Source: Eudorina sp. 2006-703-Eu-15 (taxonomy: Eukaryota > Chlorophyta > Chlorophyceae > Chlamydomonadales > Volvocaceae). From it: 64,000 nt of DNA. The translations under genes were made by a program, and so were the position numbers. The number at the start of each line of letters is the position of its first letter. Position 1 is the stretch's first letter. Positions 11,289 to 23,060 of this stretch are shown here, in pieces. Below the pieces are notes generated by a model that saw only the letters and a program-made list of their open reading frames with translations, had not been told where the DNA came from and searched no databases. The DNA lies in contig BDSI01000207.1 in the NCBI GenBank assembly GCA_003117195.1, forward strand, positions 62,001 through 126,000, in the 5' to 3' direction.

Positions 11289-14200
11289 ATGCCGGGCAAT
11301 TCTGCTTTACCTCGTGCATGCATTTACCTATTACTACTATGTGTGTTCATCGCTGAAGTTGAGCCCATTCCCTACCCGAGGCCGCACCTGGAAAAGGATG
11401 AGCATTGCTGTCCTCTCAACGAAACCCTGCTGTGGCGGAAAACCATTCGTGGGATGAACCAAGCTTCTATCAAGGAGTTAAGTCGGTTCCTGGACTACCA
11501 GTTCTACCTTCCAGAGCTGCAGCTCAGGGCGGGGCTCAAATACCCGAGCTCTGGGAAGAGGCTGCGGAAATTCGTCTCAGACCTTCTGAAAGGAACGCGG
11601 CCACTTAAAGTGGGAGTCGTGGGCGGCAGGTGTGTTGCTGACGCGCAGTGCTTATATCGCGGCATCTAGGCCGATACCATTGTCTGAGCGTGCGTGTGTT
11701 CGTAGTCAGGCAGGTCAGATGTGCGTGATATAAGCCATGGGGATAGCAGAGCCCAACAGTTGACCGTATGCGTGCGTGTGTGTGCATGCCCCACCCCCAT
11801 CCCCTCTTGAATATGCCTACCCCCCCCCCCTACACCCCCTCCCTTCCCTCGCTGCGACCTGCCCCTCCCGCTCCCTGCGGGCCGCACAGCATCAGCTGGG
11901 GCCAGGGCACCACGAGGCGAGGCGAGCGGGACTGGTTCAGCGTCTTCATGACCTGGCTGGTGGGTGGATGCATGGGTCGGAGGCTGGGAGGGTGGGAGGG
12001 TGGGTGTTAACGACTCCATACTGGCTGGCCGCTGCGCAACCGTCCCACACGTCCCAGACAGCCGTCCTGTACAAACCCTATCCCAGCGAACCGAAATCCC
12101 AATCGGCCTCCTGCAACGCTTCCGCCTTTCCACTTTCTCCTTTCAAGAACGGTGGGTCATCCGTCCTTTTTCGTGGCTGCGTGCGCCCCCTCACCCCCAA
12201 CCCCCTCGCCCGCCCTCACCCCGGCGCCTCCACTCTTCTCATCCCACCCACATCCACCCTCCTCACCCCCACCCGCACCCCCACCCCCACCCGCACCCCC
12301 ACCCGCACCCGCACCCGCACCCGCACCCGCACCCGCACCCGCACCGCAGGCGTCAGCCGCGCGGGGTCGCGTCACCGGCCTCAACGGCTGTATCCCCGGC
12401 AGCCCCTCGCTCTACATGGTGCTGTGTCTGGAGCACTCGGTGGACCCGCGGGCGGATCTGGTGCTGGTGGAGTGAGTGGGGACTAGAGAGCTCAAACTCG
12501 GGGGGAAGGGAGGGGGAGGGGCCGGGAGGGAGGGAGGGAGGGAGGGTGAAATGATTACATACCTGCGTTGCGTATCGGAACACCGACCCGACGTTGCAGC
12601 GGGGTGGAGGGAGGGCGGAGGGGGTGGGGGTCGGAGTGGAGGGTGGGGGCGGGGATTTGGGGGGGGTGGGGGGGGGACGATTACCGGGAGGACATGCCCA
12701 GACGCAGCACCTCAACCTCCACTTCCGCGCCCTCCCTCCCTCCCTCCCTCCCTCCCATGTTGGGGGATCCCGCGGGGCCGCTGACGGGAGGCCGCTGGGC
12801 CCCGGGGCCGCAGCGCCTGGGTTGCACTGACCCGCGGGTCGGTTCCCTCAGCCGCGTCGTGCAGCGCCTAGGGCCGCACTGCCCGAGACCGGCCGCAGCC
12901 CCCACGAGCCGGCCCCCTTCCGCGCCACACCCCACCCCGGCCTCTCCCGCGCCGCACCCCACCCCGCCCTCTCCCGCCCCTTCTCCCCCGTCCCAAGGTA
13001 CGTGTTCAACGACGGCCTGGACGACACGCTGAAGAACAACAGCATCGTCCGGTCCAAGGAGCAGCTGGTGCGGCGGCTGATGGACCTGCCGGGGCAGCCC
13101 GCGGTGGTGCTGGTGCAGGTGCCCCACGTGCACGTCCGGGACTTCGAGCCATTCTTCAGGACAAGGTGCGGACGCGGGGACAGGATGGCAGCGTTTGTGA
13201 ACTCCGCGCCACTGCGCAACGACTGGGAGAAGACTGTGAGCGCGTCGCGCCGGGGAGCGTCAGGGTTTGTTGGGGATGTTAGGGGATGTGTTCAGGAGGA
13301 GGACAGAAAACGATGGGGATCGGGCCTTGGGGGTTTGGGCACGAGGCTCGCCCTGGGGTCCCCACCGTCGGCCGCACCGGGATGTGCAGTGGGGCAGAGC
13401 CCGTTCTCCGCTCGGCCGCCACCGAGTGGGAGCCCACCCTGCTCCCCAATTTCTCCGGTCGAACCGTTGCTCTGGCAGCAGCGCAGTATAAATATGTCTA
13501 CCAATTTCCTATACCCCGCCTCCCCCCCCCCCGCCTCATTGTACCCTCATTTCATCCCATCCCATCCCATCCCATGTTGAACGGTCACCGGATGCGAACG
13601 GGTGATGCACCCCGGCCGGATGGGACGGACGTCGCGCGCATCGCCACCGGCTCGCCCTCCGCCGCGGGACACAGCGAAGATCTGGAAGGTGCGCGCCGTA
13701 CATTGGATCGCGTCGTACTTGGTCGTACTTGAGCCTCCTAGCTGATGTCGGTGCTTGCACGTGTATGGTCCAAGCGCTGCGGCTTGGTCGTGCGCAGCGT
13801 CGCCGTGGGCAGCGCCGCCGTGGGCAGGGTCGGGGCAGCGTCGTGGCCCCGCTGCACGGCACTGCAAGGAGGGAAAAGGGGGAAGCGCGAGATGGCGTTC
13901 TGGCGTCGTGCGCGTCGGACCAAACCCGGGTCTGGTCCCCAGACCATCGCCCACCAGGCCGCGGCCTTCCTTCCTTCCTTCCCCCTGCCTCCCCGCTGAA
14001 CCTTGCCCGTACTCATTGCCTGTTCCCACATCCCCCCCCCCACGCGCTGGACTCGGCCCCTCGCATGTCACGCACTCCTGTTCTGCCTGCTGAAATAACA
14101 CACACCCACGCTATACTTCGCTTCTCTTATACACACTCTCTCTCGCTTCTCTTTTACACACACTCTCGCGCGCGCAGGTGCCGTGGCCGCCTACTACGAC

Positions 14201-15803
14201 GTGCCGACCGTGTCGCTCCGCAACGCGCTCTTCCCGCTCAACGTCCACCGCCCCACCCCGGGCTACCTGTGGCACCAGATGTACAACGAGCATCACCCGG
14301 GGGATGCGGGACATAAGGCCCTGGCAGACCTTGCCGTACACCTGATCCAGGAGACGGCGGCGGGACTGCTGTTGTCCCCGCAGTCCAGGGAGGAGGTGGC
14401 CAAATTGAAGTTGCCGTTGCCGCCGCCCATGTACCCGGGTGGGTGTACAGTTGGCCGTTGGGAGTTGGGGGTTGGGCATTGATAGGCCCCCGACATACCA
14501 TTGTTTCTTGGAGAAATAATACCTGCTGGATGCCGTACCCCAGCACTTGCACTTGTCCCCGCGGCGTTTCCGCGGGGGCCCGTCCGCCCACCCGCCCGCC
14601 CACGCTTCTGCGCCCGCCCACCTGCCCACCCGCCCCACCAGACAACCTGCCGCCCACCACCAGCACCTGCATGGTGGGCTCCGACTTCGCCGCCCTCGCC
14701 ACGACGACTGAGGGCTGGGAGTGGGTCAACGAGGGCACCCCCACCAAACCCAAGTGGGGCTTCGTCGCCACCCGCCCCGGCAGCCTCCTTGTCGTACAGC
14801 TCAGCGTCGGCACGGCTGGGGCCGGCGGCGACGACGCCGCAACTGCGGCAGCGACGGGGGCCGCCGATCCGGTGGCGGCGGAGGGGGAGGCGGCGGCAGG
14901 GGGGCAGGCGGCGGCGGCCCCTCCGCCGGCGCAGGGGGTCCCGGTGATGCTGCACTACCTGCGGTCGTACACGGGGATGGGCATGGCGCTAGTGGAGTGC
15001 GGCGGCGGGTGCGGCTGCCCGGGGGTGACGCTGGATGGGATGCACCGGGGGCACGCATCGCAGGTGGCGATGGAGCCGTTCATGGTGCGGTGGACCGACC
15101 CACGGGTCGCGTGTGAGCTGCGGGTGACGGTGCTCAACGAAACCCACGGCGGGAAGGCACACAAGTTCAAGGTGCGGTGGCGGACAAGCGTGGGTCGGCG
15201 CGCGCGCGCGTTTGTTTGTGTGGTATTGTGCCTTGGGAGCTGACAGGCATGTCGCGTTGTTGTGTACGACATGCCTGCGTGTGTGGTACACCCATGACAC
15301 GACAGCAGCGGCTGCCCGGGCGGGGTTTGTTGAATAAGAAGATACGCCCAGAAGGGGCGGGGTCCTTGGCAGCGGGAAGGCGGCGCACTCAGGGACCCAG
15401 GCCTGCGCTGCTGAGGAAGGAGAGGGGGCCGGGCTGCCGACCACACGGCACACCCTCAGCCGGGGTGCCCTGCCGTATCTATCCGGGGCACGCATGGACT
15501 AGATAGAGGGTATCCCTGCAGGAGGTACGGCGATGTAGGACCCATCTCCCTCTCCTTCCCTCTCCTTCCTAGAGAAGATATCTATATCGCGGATCATCAC
15601 TGAGGCTCTGTCGCTCCCGGCTCCCGACCCGATCCTCGCTGGCGCCAGACCTCCCGACAAGTTCTCCCTGCCCTGTGCCCCCTCGTCCCATGTACGGCGG
15701 CACCTGCCATGTACGGCAGGTGTCCGGGGTGGTCGTGGCGCACGGCTACGGCGCCGCTGCGCTGACCCAGATCGACAACTGGAACGTACCCAACGACGAC
15801 TGA
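11289..15803 (+). CDS. Secreted SGNH/GDSL-like hydrolase, complete (8 exons, 529 aa)
   Basis: Exons: 11289-11629, 11890-11959, 12350-12471, 12998-13165, 13675-13688, 14178-14438, 14642-15171 and 15720-15803 (TGA 15801-15803). All introns are GT-AG and all phases close. The start at 11289 opens a hydrophobic signal peptide (LPRACIYLLLLCVFIAEV); an in-frame ATG at 11238 would lengthen it by 17 residues. Block I is VGVVGGSISWGQG with the nucleophile Ser114, split by intron 1. Block III is EYVFND with Asn182. Block V is YNEHHPGDAGH with probable catalytic His278; the position three before it is Asn275 where the family usually has Asp. A C-terminal beta-rich region (about 295-529) follows, with a Gly/Ala linker and conserved Cys pairs. 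Family members are esterases or acyl/polysaccharide-modifying enzymes; the substrate is unknown. It is likely secreted or in the secretory pathway. Confidence 0.93.
12244..12349 (+). repeat. CCCGCA/CCCCCA hexanucleotide tract in intron 2
   Basis: CACCCGCACCCGCACCCGCA-type repeats run directly into the acceptor GCAG at 12346-12349, so the microsatellite forms the pyrimidine-rich 3' splice region. Confidence 0.9.
13466..13518 (+). repeat. Intronic repeat family 1, copy C
   Basis: GTTGCTCTGGCAGCAGCGCA, then TATAAATATGTCTACC, then AATTTCCTATACCCCG. It lies in intron 4 of the SGNH gene in sense orientation, about 155 nt before the microexon acceptor. It matches copy F over about 55 bp. Confidence 0.85.
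13675..13688 (+). other. 14-nt microexon of the SGNH hydrolase gene
   Basis: GACACAG|CGAAGATCTGGAAG|GTGCGC adds Ser-Glu-Asp-Leu-Glu and the first base of a Gly codon. It enters in phase 2 and leaves in phase 1, which is exactly what is needed to join FEPFFRT to GAVAAYYDVP. Skipping it breaks the frame. Confidence 0.8.
14051..14104 (+). repeat. Dispersed repeat family 2, copy 2
   Basis: CCCCTCGCATGTCACGCACT, then CCTGTTCTGCCTGC, then TGAAATAACACAC, in sense orientation in intron 5 of the SGNH gene, 73 nt before the exon at 14178. Confidence 0.7.
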
Positions 15804-15944
15804 GGCGCCCCCTTGTGACTGAGACTGGGGGGCGGGTGCTGCTGACCGGGGGACGGGCGGGCGGGCGGGTGGACGCGCGCGGGGAGGTGGTGGGAGGGAG
15901 GATATCCGCTGCTCGGAAGCCAAGGCAACGCGGAGGGGGAGGAG

Positions 15945-16365
15945 CGAGCATGCCTGCATGCCACACCCGGGCCTCGACCGGCCCCGGCTGGCGCGCAAAC
16001 ATTACACTTGGGCCGATCCGCGCCCGGTCGGCAGGTCAGACGCTCAGCCCAGCCAACACCGATACGGGTGGCCCCACCCTGCAGTGTATTCACTCACTGC
16101 CGGTGATGATGTGCGACATTGCCGCCAGCTTGTGTCCGTCACCGCTTGTCCGTATCTCAACTCCTGTCGGCTTTACATCGTTTCTCGCCAGCCAGGGCTT
16201 GTCTTGACCGCGTTTGGATTGGTCGTGCTGCTTGGGTGCACCCGGCAATCGGTTTGCGGCGTTTGCGACCGGGCGCGGATCGGCTCAAGTGCAATGATGG
16301 CGAGCCGGCCGGTAGAGGCCGGTAGAGGCCCGGGTAGGTATGGCATGCAGGCATGCTCAGGAAGC
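15945..16365. repeat. Inverted-repeat element in the SGNH 3' flank
   Basis: GAGCATGCCTGCATGCCAnA and CCCGGGCCT...ACCGGCC...GCACTTGnGCCGATCCGCGC at about 15947-16035 recur inverted at about 16255-16362. The arms are roughly 90-105 bp with small insertions (a doubled CCGGTAGAGG on the right), around a spacer of about 220 bp. This looks like a small foldback or MITE-type element. Confidence 0.65.
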
Positions 16366-18859
16366 GCAGGAGGACGGACGGGCAGGCAGCCCGGCAGGCA
16401 CGCACGCCCCCGCAACAGCTCCCGCCTTCGCCCCTCGTCCACCACCGGCGCAAGTGAACAGGCTTAGGTGCCTGCCGGCACGCAACCTGCCCCCATGCCC
16501 CGGAGGCGGTGGATATCCCGACCAGACCTACTGTAACCTGAACCAAAGGAACATTGACGCAAGGGGAAGGCTGGCGCCGCCGACGTATATCACGTGGGCG
16601 CCGAAATCCTATTCGGGCTTGGAAGTGTCAGTGCACAGGACTGCCAGGATGCATCCGAGAAGTTGTAATGGCGAGTCCACAACAGACCGCTTGTACGACG
16701 CCCTTCGACCGCACGCACCGTACCGTAACTCCCAATCGAGGGCACAACAGCTCCCCCTCCCCTTTCGGGGAACCCCTGGCCAGACGCCCCCAAGGGGAGG
16801 GGAGTGGGACCTGGGGCCTGGTCACGAGGCGCATGCAGGCTGCAGCACTGTCTCCCACCAAGCCCTGCGGCGTATCCGCGGGGCGGAGGGGGGGGCTGCG
16901 GCCGGGCTGGGCCAGACAGGTGTCAGATGTGATGGAAAAAAGCGATGAGGCCGCGGCTGGGACGGTCCAAGCCAGGTCCGCCTTCTGCACATGAACTTCC
17001 AGAGTGGCATATGCCTGTACGACAACTCGAACAGTAGCGCATCAACAGCACGAAAAAAACGTACATCCGCTGGACCCTGTTGGGTAGGGTCGAGTCGGGT
17101 GTCTGTGCAGCAGCCTGATGCGCCCCAATCCTCGGACTCAAAACCCCGGGCACTGCTGCCGTGCAACTACAACGAACGCAAGCAACAACGAACGACCGGC
17201 CAAGGGACGGCGTCCCAATCCCACACCGGGCCCTCAACCCCAACCGCCAACTGCCAACACCTGAAACGGTGGGCTGTAACACGACGCCCGCCAGAATATG
17301 CGCAACAAGAATATTATTATTATGTGTTTTCACATCTTCCTCTGATCAATGCACTGCTTCTCAGTGCTCATCGAGGAGCTCAAGACAGAGAACTGCACGC
17401 GCGAGTCACGTTGGGCCGCCGGCGAATACCTGGTCCGCCAAGTCCCGACTATACCAGGTATTCGCCTGGTCCGCCAAGTCCCGACTGTGCTGATGGCCCC
17501 AAAAGGCCACGGCACTGTCCGCGATTCTTCCGAACGTTGCGTAATTATTTCTCCCCAATGTTCCGTACAAAAAATGAGTACAGCTACGACGGTGTACACG
17601 CTCATTCGCGTGTTGCTGTCCCGCCCGCAATGTCGCGGGCAAGTTTCAAACCCCAAGCGCTAAAACACACGTAGGTTGCGACGTTGACGCAACCCTCCGC
17701 GCGGACGAGAAGCGGGATGCTACCCAGTAGGGGATCCCCGACCACAATACAGTATTTAACACGACGCGCTCCGAAGCCGCGAACCGAAGCCTTGCCGCAC
17801 AATTGGCGAAGTCCTGAGTCCCCTTTCGGTGACCCCCTCAAAATTTCCTCGAGAAGTTTGTCATTTCAAACCCCAAGTGACCAACGCGGCGGCAATCACA
17901 ATAATCTCCCCCAGGAATATACCGCATCCAAAACACGCAACACAGCCGACGTTCGCGGAGGAGATGGGAGGCGCGGTGGTGGCTGGGTGCCCGCCCCACG
18001 TGGCCTCTTTTACCAACCGAGCCCGGTTCGTAGGGCCGTCCCGGGCGGCAGCAGGTGGCCTGGCGCAGTACATACATCAATGCGAGGGGAGGTTTCCATT
18101 TCCGCCAATGAATGCGTAACAGTACATGGTCAACACTATCAAACCGAACCCCCGAAGTCCAGTAGTCCACCCTGGTCCACACCCGTGACTGCACGTCCCG
18201 TGATTTGCTCGTGCGAGTACTATATTGCCAGTACTATATTGCCAGTACTAGTGCGAGTGCGAATGACGGTAACGTGGTCCACCCAACGTGTCCGTCCGTC
18301 CGTCCGTCCGTGGGTTGTGTAATCGCGTGGGTCGTGCGCGGGGTCCTAGATAGGTCCCTTAAACCCCAGCACCACAATCATGAAGAGCCTCAAGAGATCT
18401 TTCCAGTATACTGAAGAAATACCGAAGAAGATCAATCACAGCGCAAAATAACAGGCCCGCCGGCAGGCGAATGATCACGTTGCTGCATCAACATCAAAGG
18501 AGCACACAAAGGCCGGCCCCGGGCTCGATCGAAAAACGAAAAGCGTGTGCAACCCCTTCACCTCACCCCACACTCCAAGTACCATACCGCGGTGGATGCG
18601 GTGGCGGCCCGGGTGGAAGCAGTGCTGCTACTGCTGCTGCTGCTGCTGCTGCTACTGCTACTGTTGCTGTTGCTGCTGCTGCTGCGACTGCTGCTGCTGC
18701 GACTGCTGCACTGCGGCTGCTGCGCTGGCGGCCGCAACTACACTCTGCTGCAGTTTTGGAAAGGCGGTGCTCCCTGCAAATGCTGCCGCAAGAGATATGA
18801 TTCCTGTTGTTCTTATTACGTGGGCAGTGTTGCGGCCGTTGTTGTTGGCTTTGCTGCTG
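16366..18859. other. Intergenic between the convergent SGNH and kinase genes
   Basis: No conserved domain on either strand. It holds tandem copies of CTGGTCCGCCAAGTCCCGAC near 17429-17490, a 14-bp tandem (AGTACTATATTGCC at 18216-18243), a CGTC/CCGT run near 18290-18312 and the beginning of CTG-rich DNA at 18620. Open frames of 200-230 codons on the plus strand near 17.0-18.3 kb lack motifs. Confidence 0.5.
16532..16536 (+). terminator. Candidate TGTAA polyadenylation signal for the SGNH gene
   Basis: TGTAA, the usual poly(A) signal in Chlamydomonas-type algae, first appears about 730 nt after the stop codon. No nearer copy was seen. An inverted-repeat element lies between stop and signal, so assignment is tentative. 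Confidence 0.3.
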
Positions 18860-18920
18860 CTACTGCTGCTGCGAATACTGCTGTTGCTGCTGTTGCTGCT
18901 GTTGCTGCTGTTGCTGCTGC
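18620..18920. repeat. CTG/CAG triplet tracts at the kinase 3' end
   Basis: Two clusters, 18625-18720 and 18842-18920. The inner one encodes the poly-Gln C-terminus of the kinase (minus strand). The outer one lies beyond the TAG stop at 18860-18862, i.e. in the 3' untranslated region. Confidence 0.9.
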
Positions 18921-21900
18921 TGTTGTTTAAGCTCGCGCTGAAGCTGCAAATGGAGCTGGTACTGCTGTCGCTGCTCCGCCGCGGCGGCCTTGGCGTTCCC
19001 CAGCAGCAGCTGCAGCTGCGCCACGAGCTGCGTGGCACTGGGGCGGCGGTCGGGGGAGGAGGCCCAGCAGCTGCAGGCCAGGGACCTGGACGCGGGGGGA
19101 CACGCGGGATGCAGGGGACGGGGGTGTGTAAGGGGGGTGTGTGAAGCATGTTGGTGTCACTTTATATGGCTGGGGCGTCCGCATGTTGTATGTCGGGGAG
19201 GGGTGGTGTGGAAAGGCAGCCGCGAAAGGGACACCATCATTACGACCACCCCAAGTACGGCAATCACCATGATAGCGCAGGGAGGTCCCCGCGGCAAACC
19301 CCGTGCTGTGCCGTGCTGTGCTGTGCTGTGCCGTACTTCACCTGTAGCCGGGAGGCGCTATGGGGGTGAACTCGGGGCGCAGCTGCTGCAGGACCACCAG
19401 AGAGACCAGGTCCTGTAGCAGCGGTAGGGGCGAGGGGAGTGGTGGCGAGGAGGGGAGGGGTGAGCATAAGGGGAGGGCGAAACAGTTGAATGCGATAATA
19501 GATAAACAGAGGTGGTTGGGATGGGCGGTGGGGTGCTCCAGCAATTCCAGCAGTGGAGAGGGACTCGAGGGAGGGTGGCGTGCACTGCTTAGTGGCAACG
19601 CCGAGCCAGAACGCAAAGGTGAGTCTGCCAGTCTGTCAATCCGTCTGTCGGGCAAGTTGGTTGCGGTGTGGTCAGGGTTTGTTTCCGGTTTCTAGTAGCT
19701 TTGGTCTCTGTGCGCACGGTAATCGGCAGGGAAGGGAAGTCCAAATGAAAACTCGATTCCGGGTACCCCGCCCGCCCGCCAGATCGCGGCCGTCTTCCTC
19801 GAGCGCAATACAGACAGAGCGGTCTTACGTTGTGTTTTATCTTGCCGTACGCTGGACGACAGTACATGAGCTCCCACATGACCTGGTCTCGGGAAAAGAG
19901 CGGGGACGTGGAGGCAGAGCGTGGGTGTGTATGTATGCTGTGTGTCCGCGGGCGGGCAGAGCAGGAGTGCGGGACATGCCAGGAGCATAGCTAAGCCCGG
20001 AAAATGGCCGTATGCCACCAAACCGCTGTTTGTGCATGTCTGTGTTTAGAAAATAAATCCGCCCATGTGTGTGTGAGTGTGTGTGTACATGCGGGGGAAG
20101 GGAGATGGCGGCAGGCGGTCACGGTGAATGGGGCTGTGGCCATGGTGTGCGGCGGCACGCGACCCCTCGTTTACCGACCCACTCGAACACCAGCCCCATG
20201 TCCACACCGTACACGCCATGGCTGCAAACTTCCAGGAAGGAACTTGCAAAGTGTTGTTGTAGTTGTTGTACACGGTACGACAACATGTCTTCCTGCCACT
20301 GGCACCCAGCCGTGAGAAGCACCGGGGACCCGCCCCTGGAGAGCATCCTGGAGCTGGCAGTTCGCGCTCCCTGTGTGCGGGGGCCACCCTCGCCCCACAG
20401 GGCGAGTCCCCCTCCCCCGAGTTACGTTGTGCCCCCTCCCCGTGTATTTCTTTTTTCAATTTAACCCCCCTCCCCGGTGCGCACACACCGCCCTCCGAGC
20501 CGCAGCCTAGAGAGCAATGAGCGGCAGTAGTCCCGGACAGACTCACGATCCCAAAGGCGTACACGTCCACGGCAGCATTCAGCGGGCGACCTATCCGGGG
20601 GAGAGGAGAGGGCAGGACAGGACAGGACAGGACAGGACAGCCGGGGGTTCAGGGGTGACGGCCGACAGGTAGCAGAAGGCAGGAAGGAGGAGGTGCAGGA
20701 GGAGGAGGGGGCCTTATTCTGGAGAGCAGTCGCGAGAGCGGGGCGCGCGAGGGCAGAGAGAGCATGAGGTGGCGGCGGCAGGGGGAGCCCAGCGAGAGCC
20801 CAGGGCCAGGTGTAACGGCTCTGGGGTGTACGGACCTGGCGGGGCACCAAAACGTCTTCCCTAGGCCCTCCCAACATCACGTCGTCGTGGCGATCTCGTG
20901 GTGGCGGGGGACGGGGGGCGGGGGCTCCCTGCCCGAACCTGCCCTACCCGGCTGCCCTGTCCGCCGCACCCTGCCCCCCCCCCGAGCCCCTCGCAGGCTA
21001 GGAGCGGCCGCCCCGCCGCCGGGACTTACGGTAGGCTGCCGCCTTACCTCGCTGTAAGAACTCTTCGCGTCGCGGCGAATCGGCATGGAGGGAGGGAGGG
21101 AGGGTACAGCCAGGTCAGCCGCAAGGTCAGCCGCAGGGCCAGCCGGGGAAGCCGGAGGCAAAGGCAGTCAATGGTGGGCGGTTGAAGAGAGCCGAGGATT
21201 CGCCTTCCGCGTTGCACGCGCACGGTGATCCCCCACCCATGCATTGGACCCTGTCAGCTCCTACTGGGGCACTGTCATGAGGCCGCTCGTGAGGTGAGGG
21301 TCCTCCCGCTGTGCGGCCCCCCACCCCCCGTGTGACAACCCAAGCACCCGAGCCAAATAAACACATAATACAATCATGGAGATGGAGGAACGGCGCCTTC
21401 AGCTGCCGGTTTGGCGAGGCACTCGATGACGGTGGTGGGGCCGCCGTTTCACCAGGCTGAAAGGAAGCCGGCACCCCTACCTCTTGCCAAACCCCCAGAC
21501 CGTGCAGGCAAGGTAGGTGGCCCCCCAGCGAGAGCCCCGCTGTCGGTCGGCAGCATCGCAAGTTACCTGGGGACATGTACGGCACTGTGCCGTACATCAC
21601 GCTGGTGGTGAAGCACGGCTGTCCGTCTGGGCCGATCTCGTCCATCAGTCGTACACTGGGGCAGGCGGGGCCGGTCGCAAGGGAAGTAGAGCGTTCGGGG
21701 TAAGGTACGCCGTTGCGCACGCCAATACACGTGCATCGTGCCCTTCCAGGGCGTCTCTGATTCGGCGTCCCGGATGACACTTCTTAGGCATCTGCCTCAG
21801 CCCCCAACCATTTTCTTAATTGGTCGCCGCAAACCGCCCTTCCCGGAGTAACGGCTGCTTCACCGCTTCTGGACTCCTCCCTTCCCTGCCTGCCGCCCCC

Positions 21901-23029
21901 TTCACGCCGCCCCTTCCCTCTCCTCCCCCTCCGCCCCTTCCCTCACCATCCAAAGTCGCTCAGCTTGCACGTCCAGCCCCGCGGGTCGCGGGTGCTCGTC
22001 TTGAGCAGCACGTTGCCCGGCTTGAGGTCGCAGTGCACCAGGCGGCGGGCGTGCAGGTACCTCAGCGCCAGCGCCACCTCCAGCAGGCTGGTGTACAGCG
22101 GCACCAGGTCGGGCCACACGGGGCCGTCGCGGGCGCCGCTGTCGGGCAGACGGAAGTCGCCTCGACGAGCCGCGGACAGCAGCGTGCCGGCGTCGCAGTA
22201 CTCCTGAAGGGGGGCAAGGGGGGAGGGGAGAGGAGGGGACGGGGAGGCGGCCGGGCGGTCGGGGCAGGGGGTGCGTGGTAAGAGGTTGTCAGGACTGCTC
22301 GACAATGTTGGCACGACCGCGAGGACGAGGACGGACGGCCTGGAAGATCTGCCGGTGCACCGGCAGAAAGCGAGAAAGCGACCCACGTGTACCCCAACCC
22401 CCGGGGGCAACAACAGCCCACCACCCGCCCGCGCACTTCTCCCAGTCCCCCGTCTGATCCGCAACCCACCAGACAAAGAGCCGAGTTGACGGATTCTTCA
22501 GGTTGGGCCGGGGATGGCGGGCGGCACCCGCGAGAGGGGAGGAGAGGGACAAGGTGGGCGCGGGTCGGATCGCGAGGGCACAGGGATATTGGACTCATGG
22601 GTCGGTCGCCGGGCGCAGCAAGGGAGGGACACGACCAAAGCCATCCGACACCGGACACTGCCAACACTGCCAACCTGTCATCCGCCGGGACGCGAAGCGG
22701 CCCCGGGCAGGTGGGTCCACCATCGGCGTCAGCCTCAGTCAGCTGACATGGCCACATACGGTACATGGACATGGGCACGGCGCACGGCGCACAAGGCACG
22801 CAGCAACCTCCCCCCGCTGGGCTCCCAACCGAACCCCGCCCTGGGGACCTTCAATGAGCCTCCCGGGGATCCGTCCCTCTCGTGACCTCCTAGGTCCTTA
22901 GGTCGCGGGCCCCCTCTCCCTTCCTCTCTCGCAACCCTCCCTTCCGACCCAAATGCTCACTGGGGGGCTGGTTGCCCAGCAGGGGGCTGTCCACGGGGCA
23001 CAGCCGCAGGTGCGTCGGAGGCGGTGCCG

Positions 23030-23060
<31 letters not shown>

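Noticed and set aside
15573..15719. Open segment reading ISRIITEALSLPAPDPILAG before the last SGNH exon
   Set aside because: Phase 0 from exon 14642-15171 joins exactly to GTG at 15720 (KFK-VSGVVVAHGYG) and ends at the stop; the upstream segment is in another frame and would break it. Alternative splicing cannot be excluded.
16991..18322. Two plus-strand open frames of 210-230 codons
   Set aside because: No motifs, no splice support, and tandem duplications interrupt them.
18545..19144. Leu/Ala/Cys-rich plus-strand frames across the CTG tract
   Set aside because: Mirror of the poly-Gln coding sequence and 3' UTR of the minus-strand kinase.
22961..22994. GTGAGC donor at 22960-22955 for kinase exon 23168-22995
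   Set aside because: Though a stronger donor, it leaves phase 1 and cannot join the next exon, which needs phase 0; the weaker GTGGAC at 22994 gives LRLCP-EYCDAG in frame.
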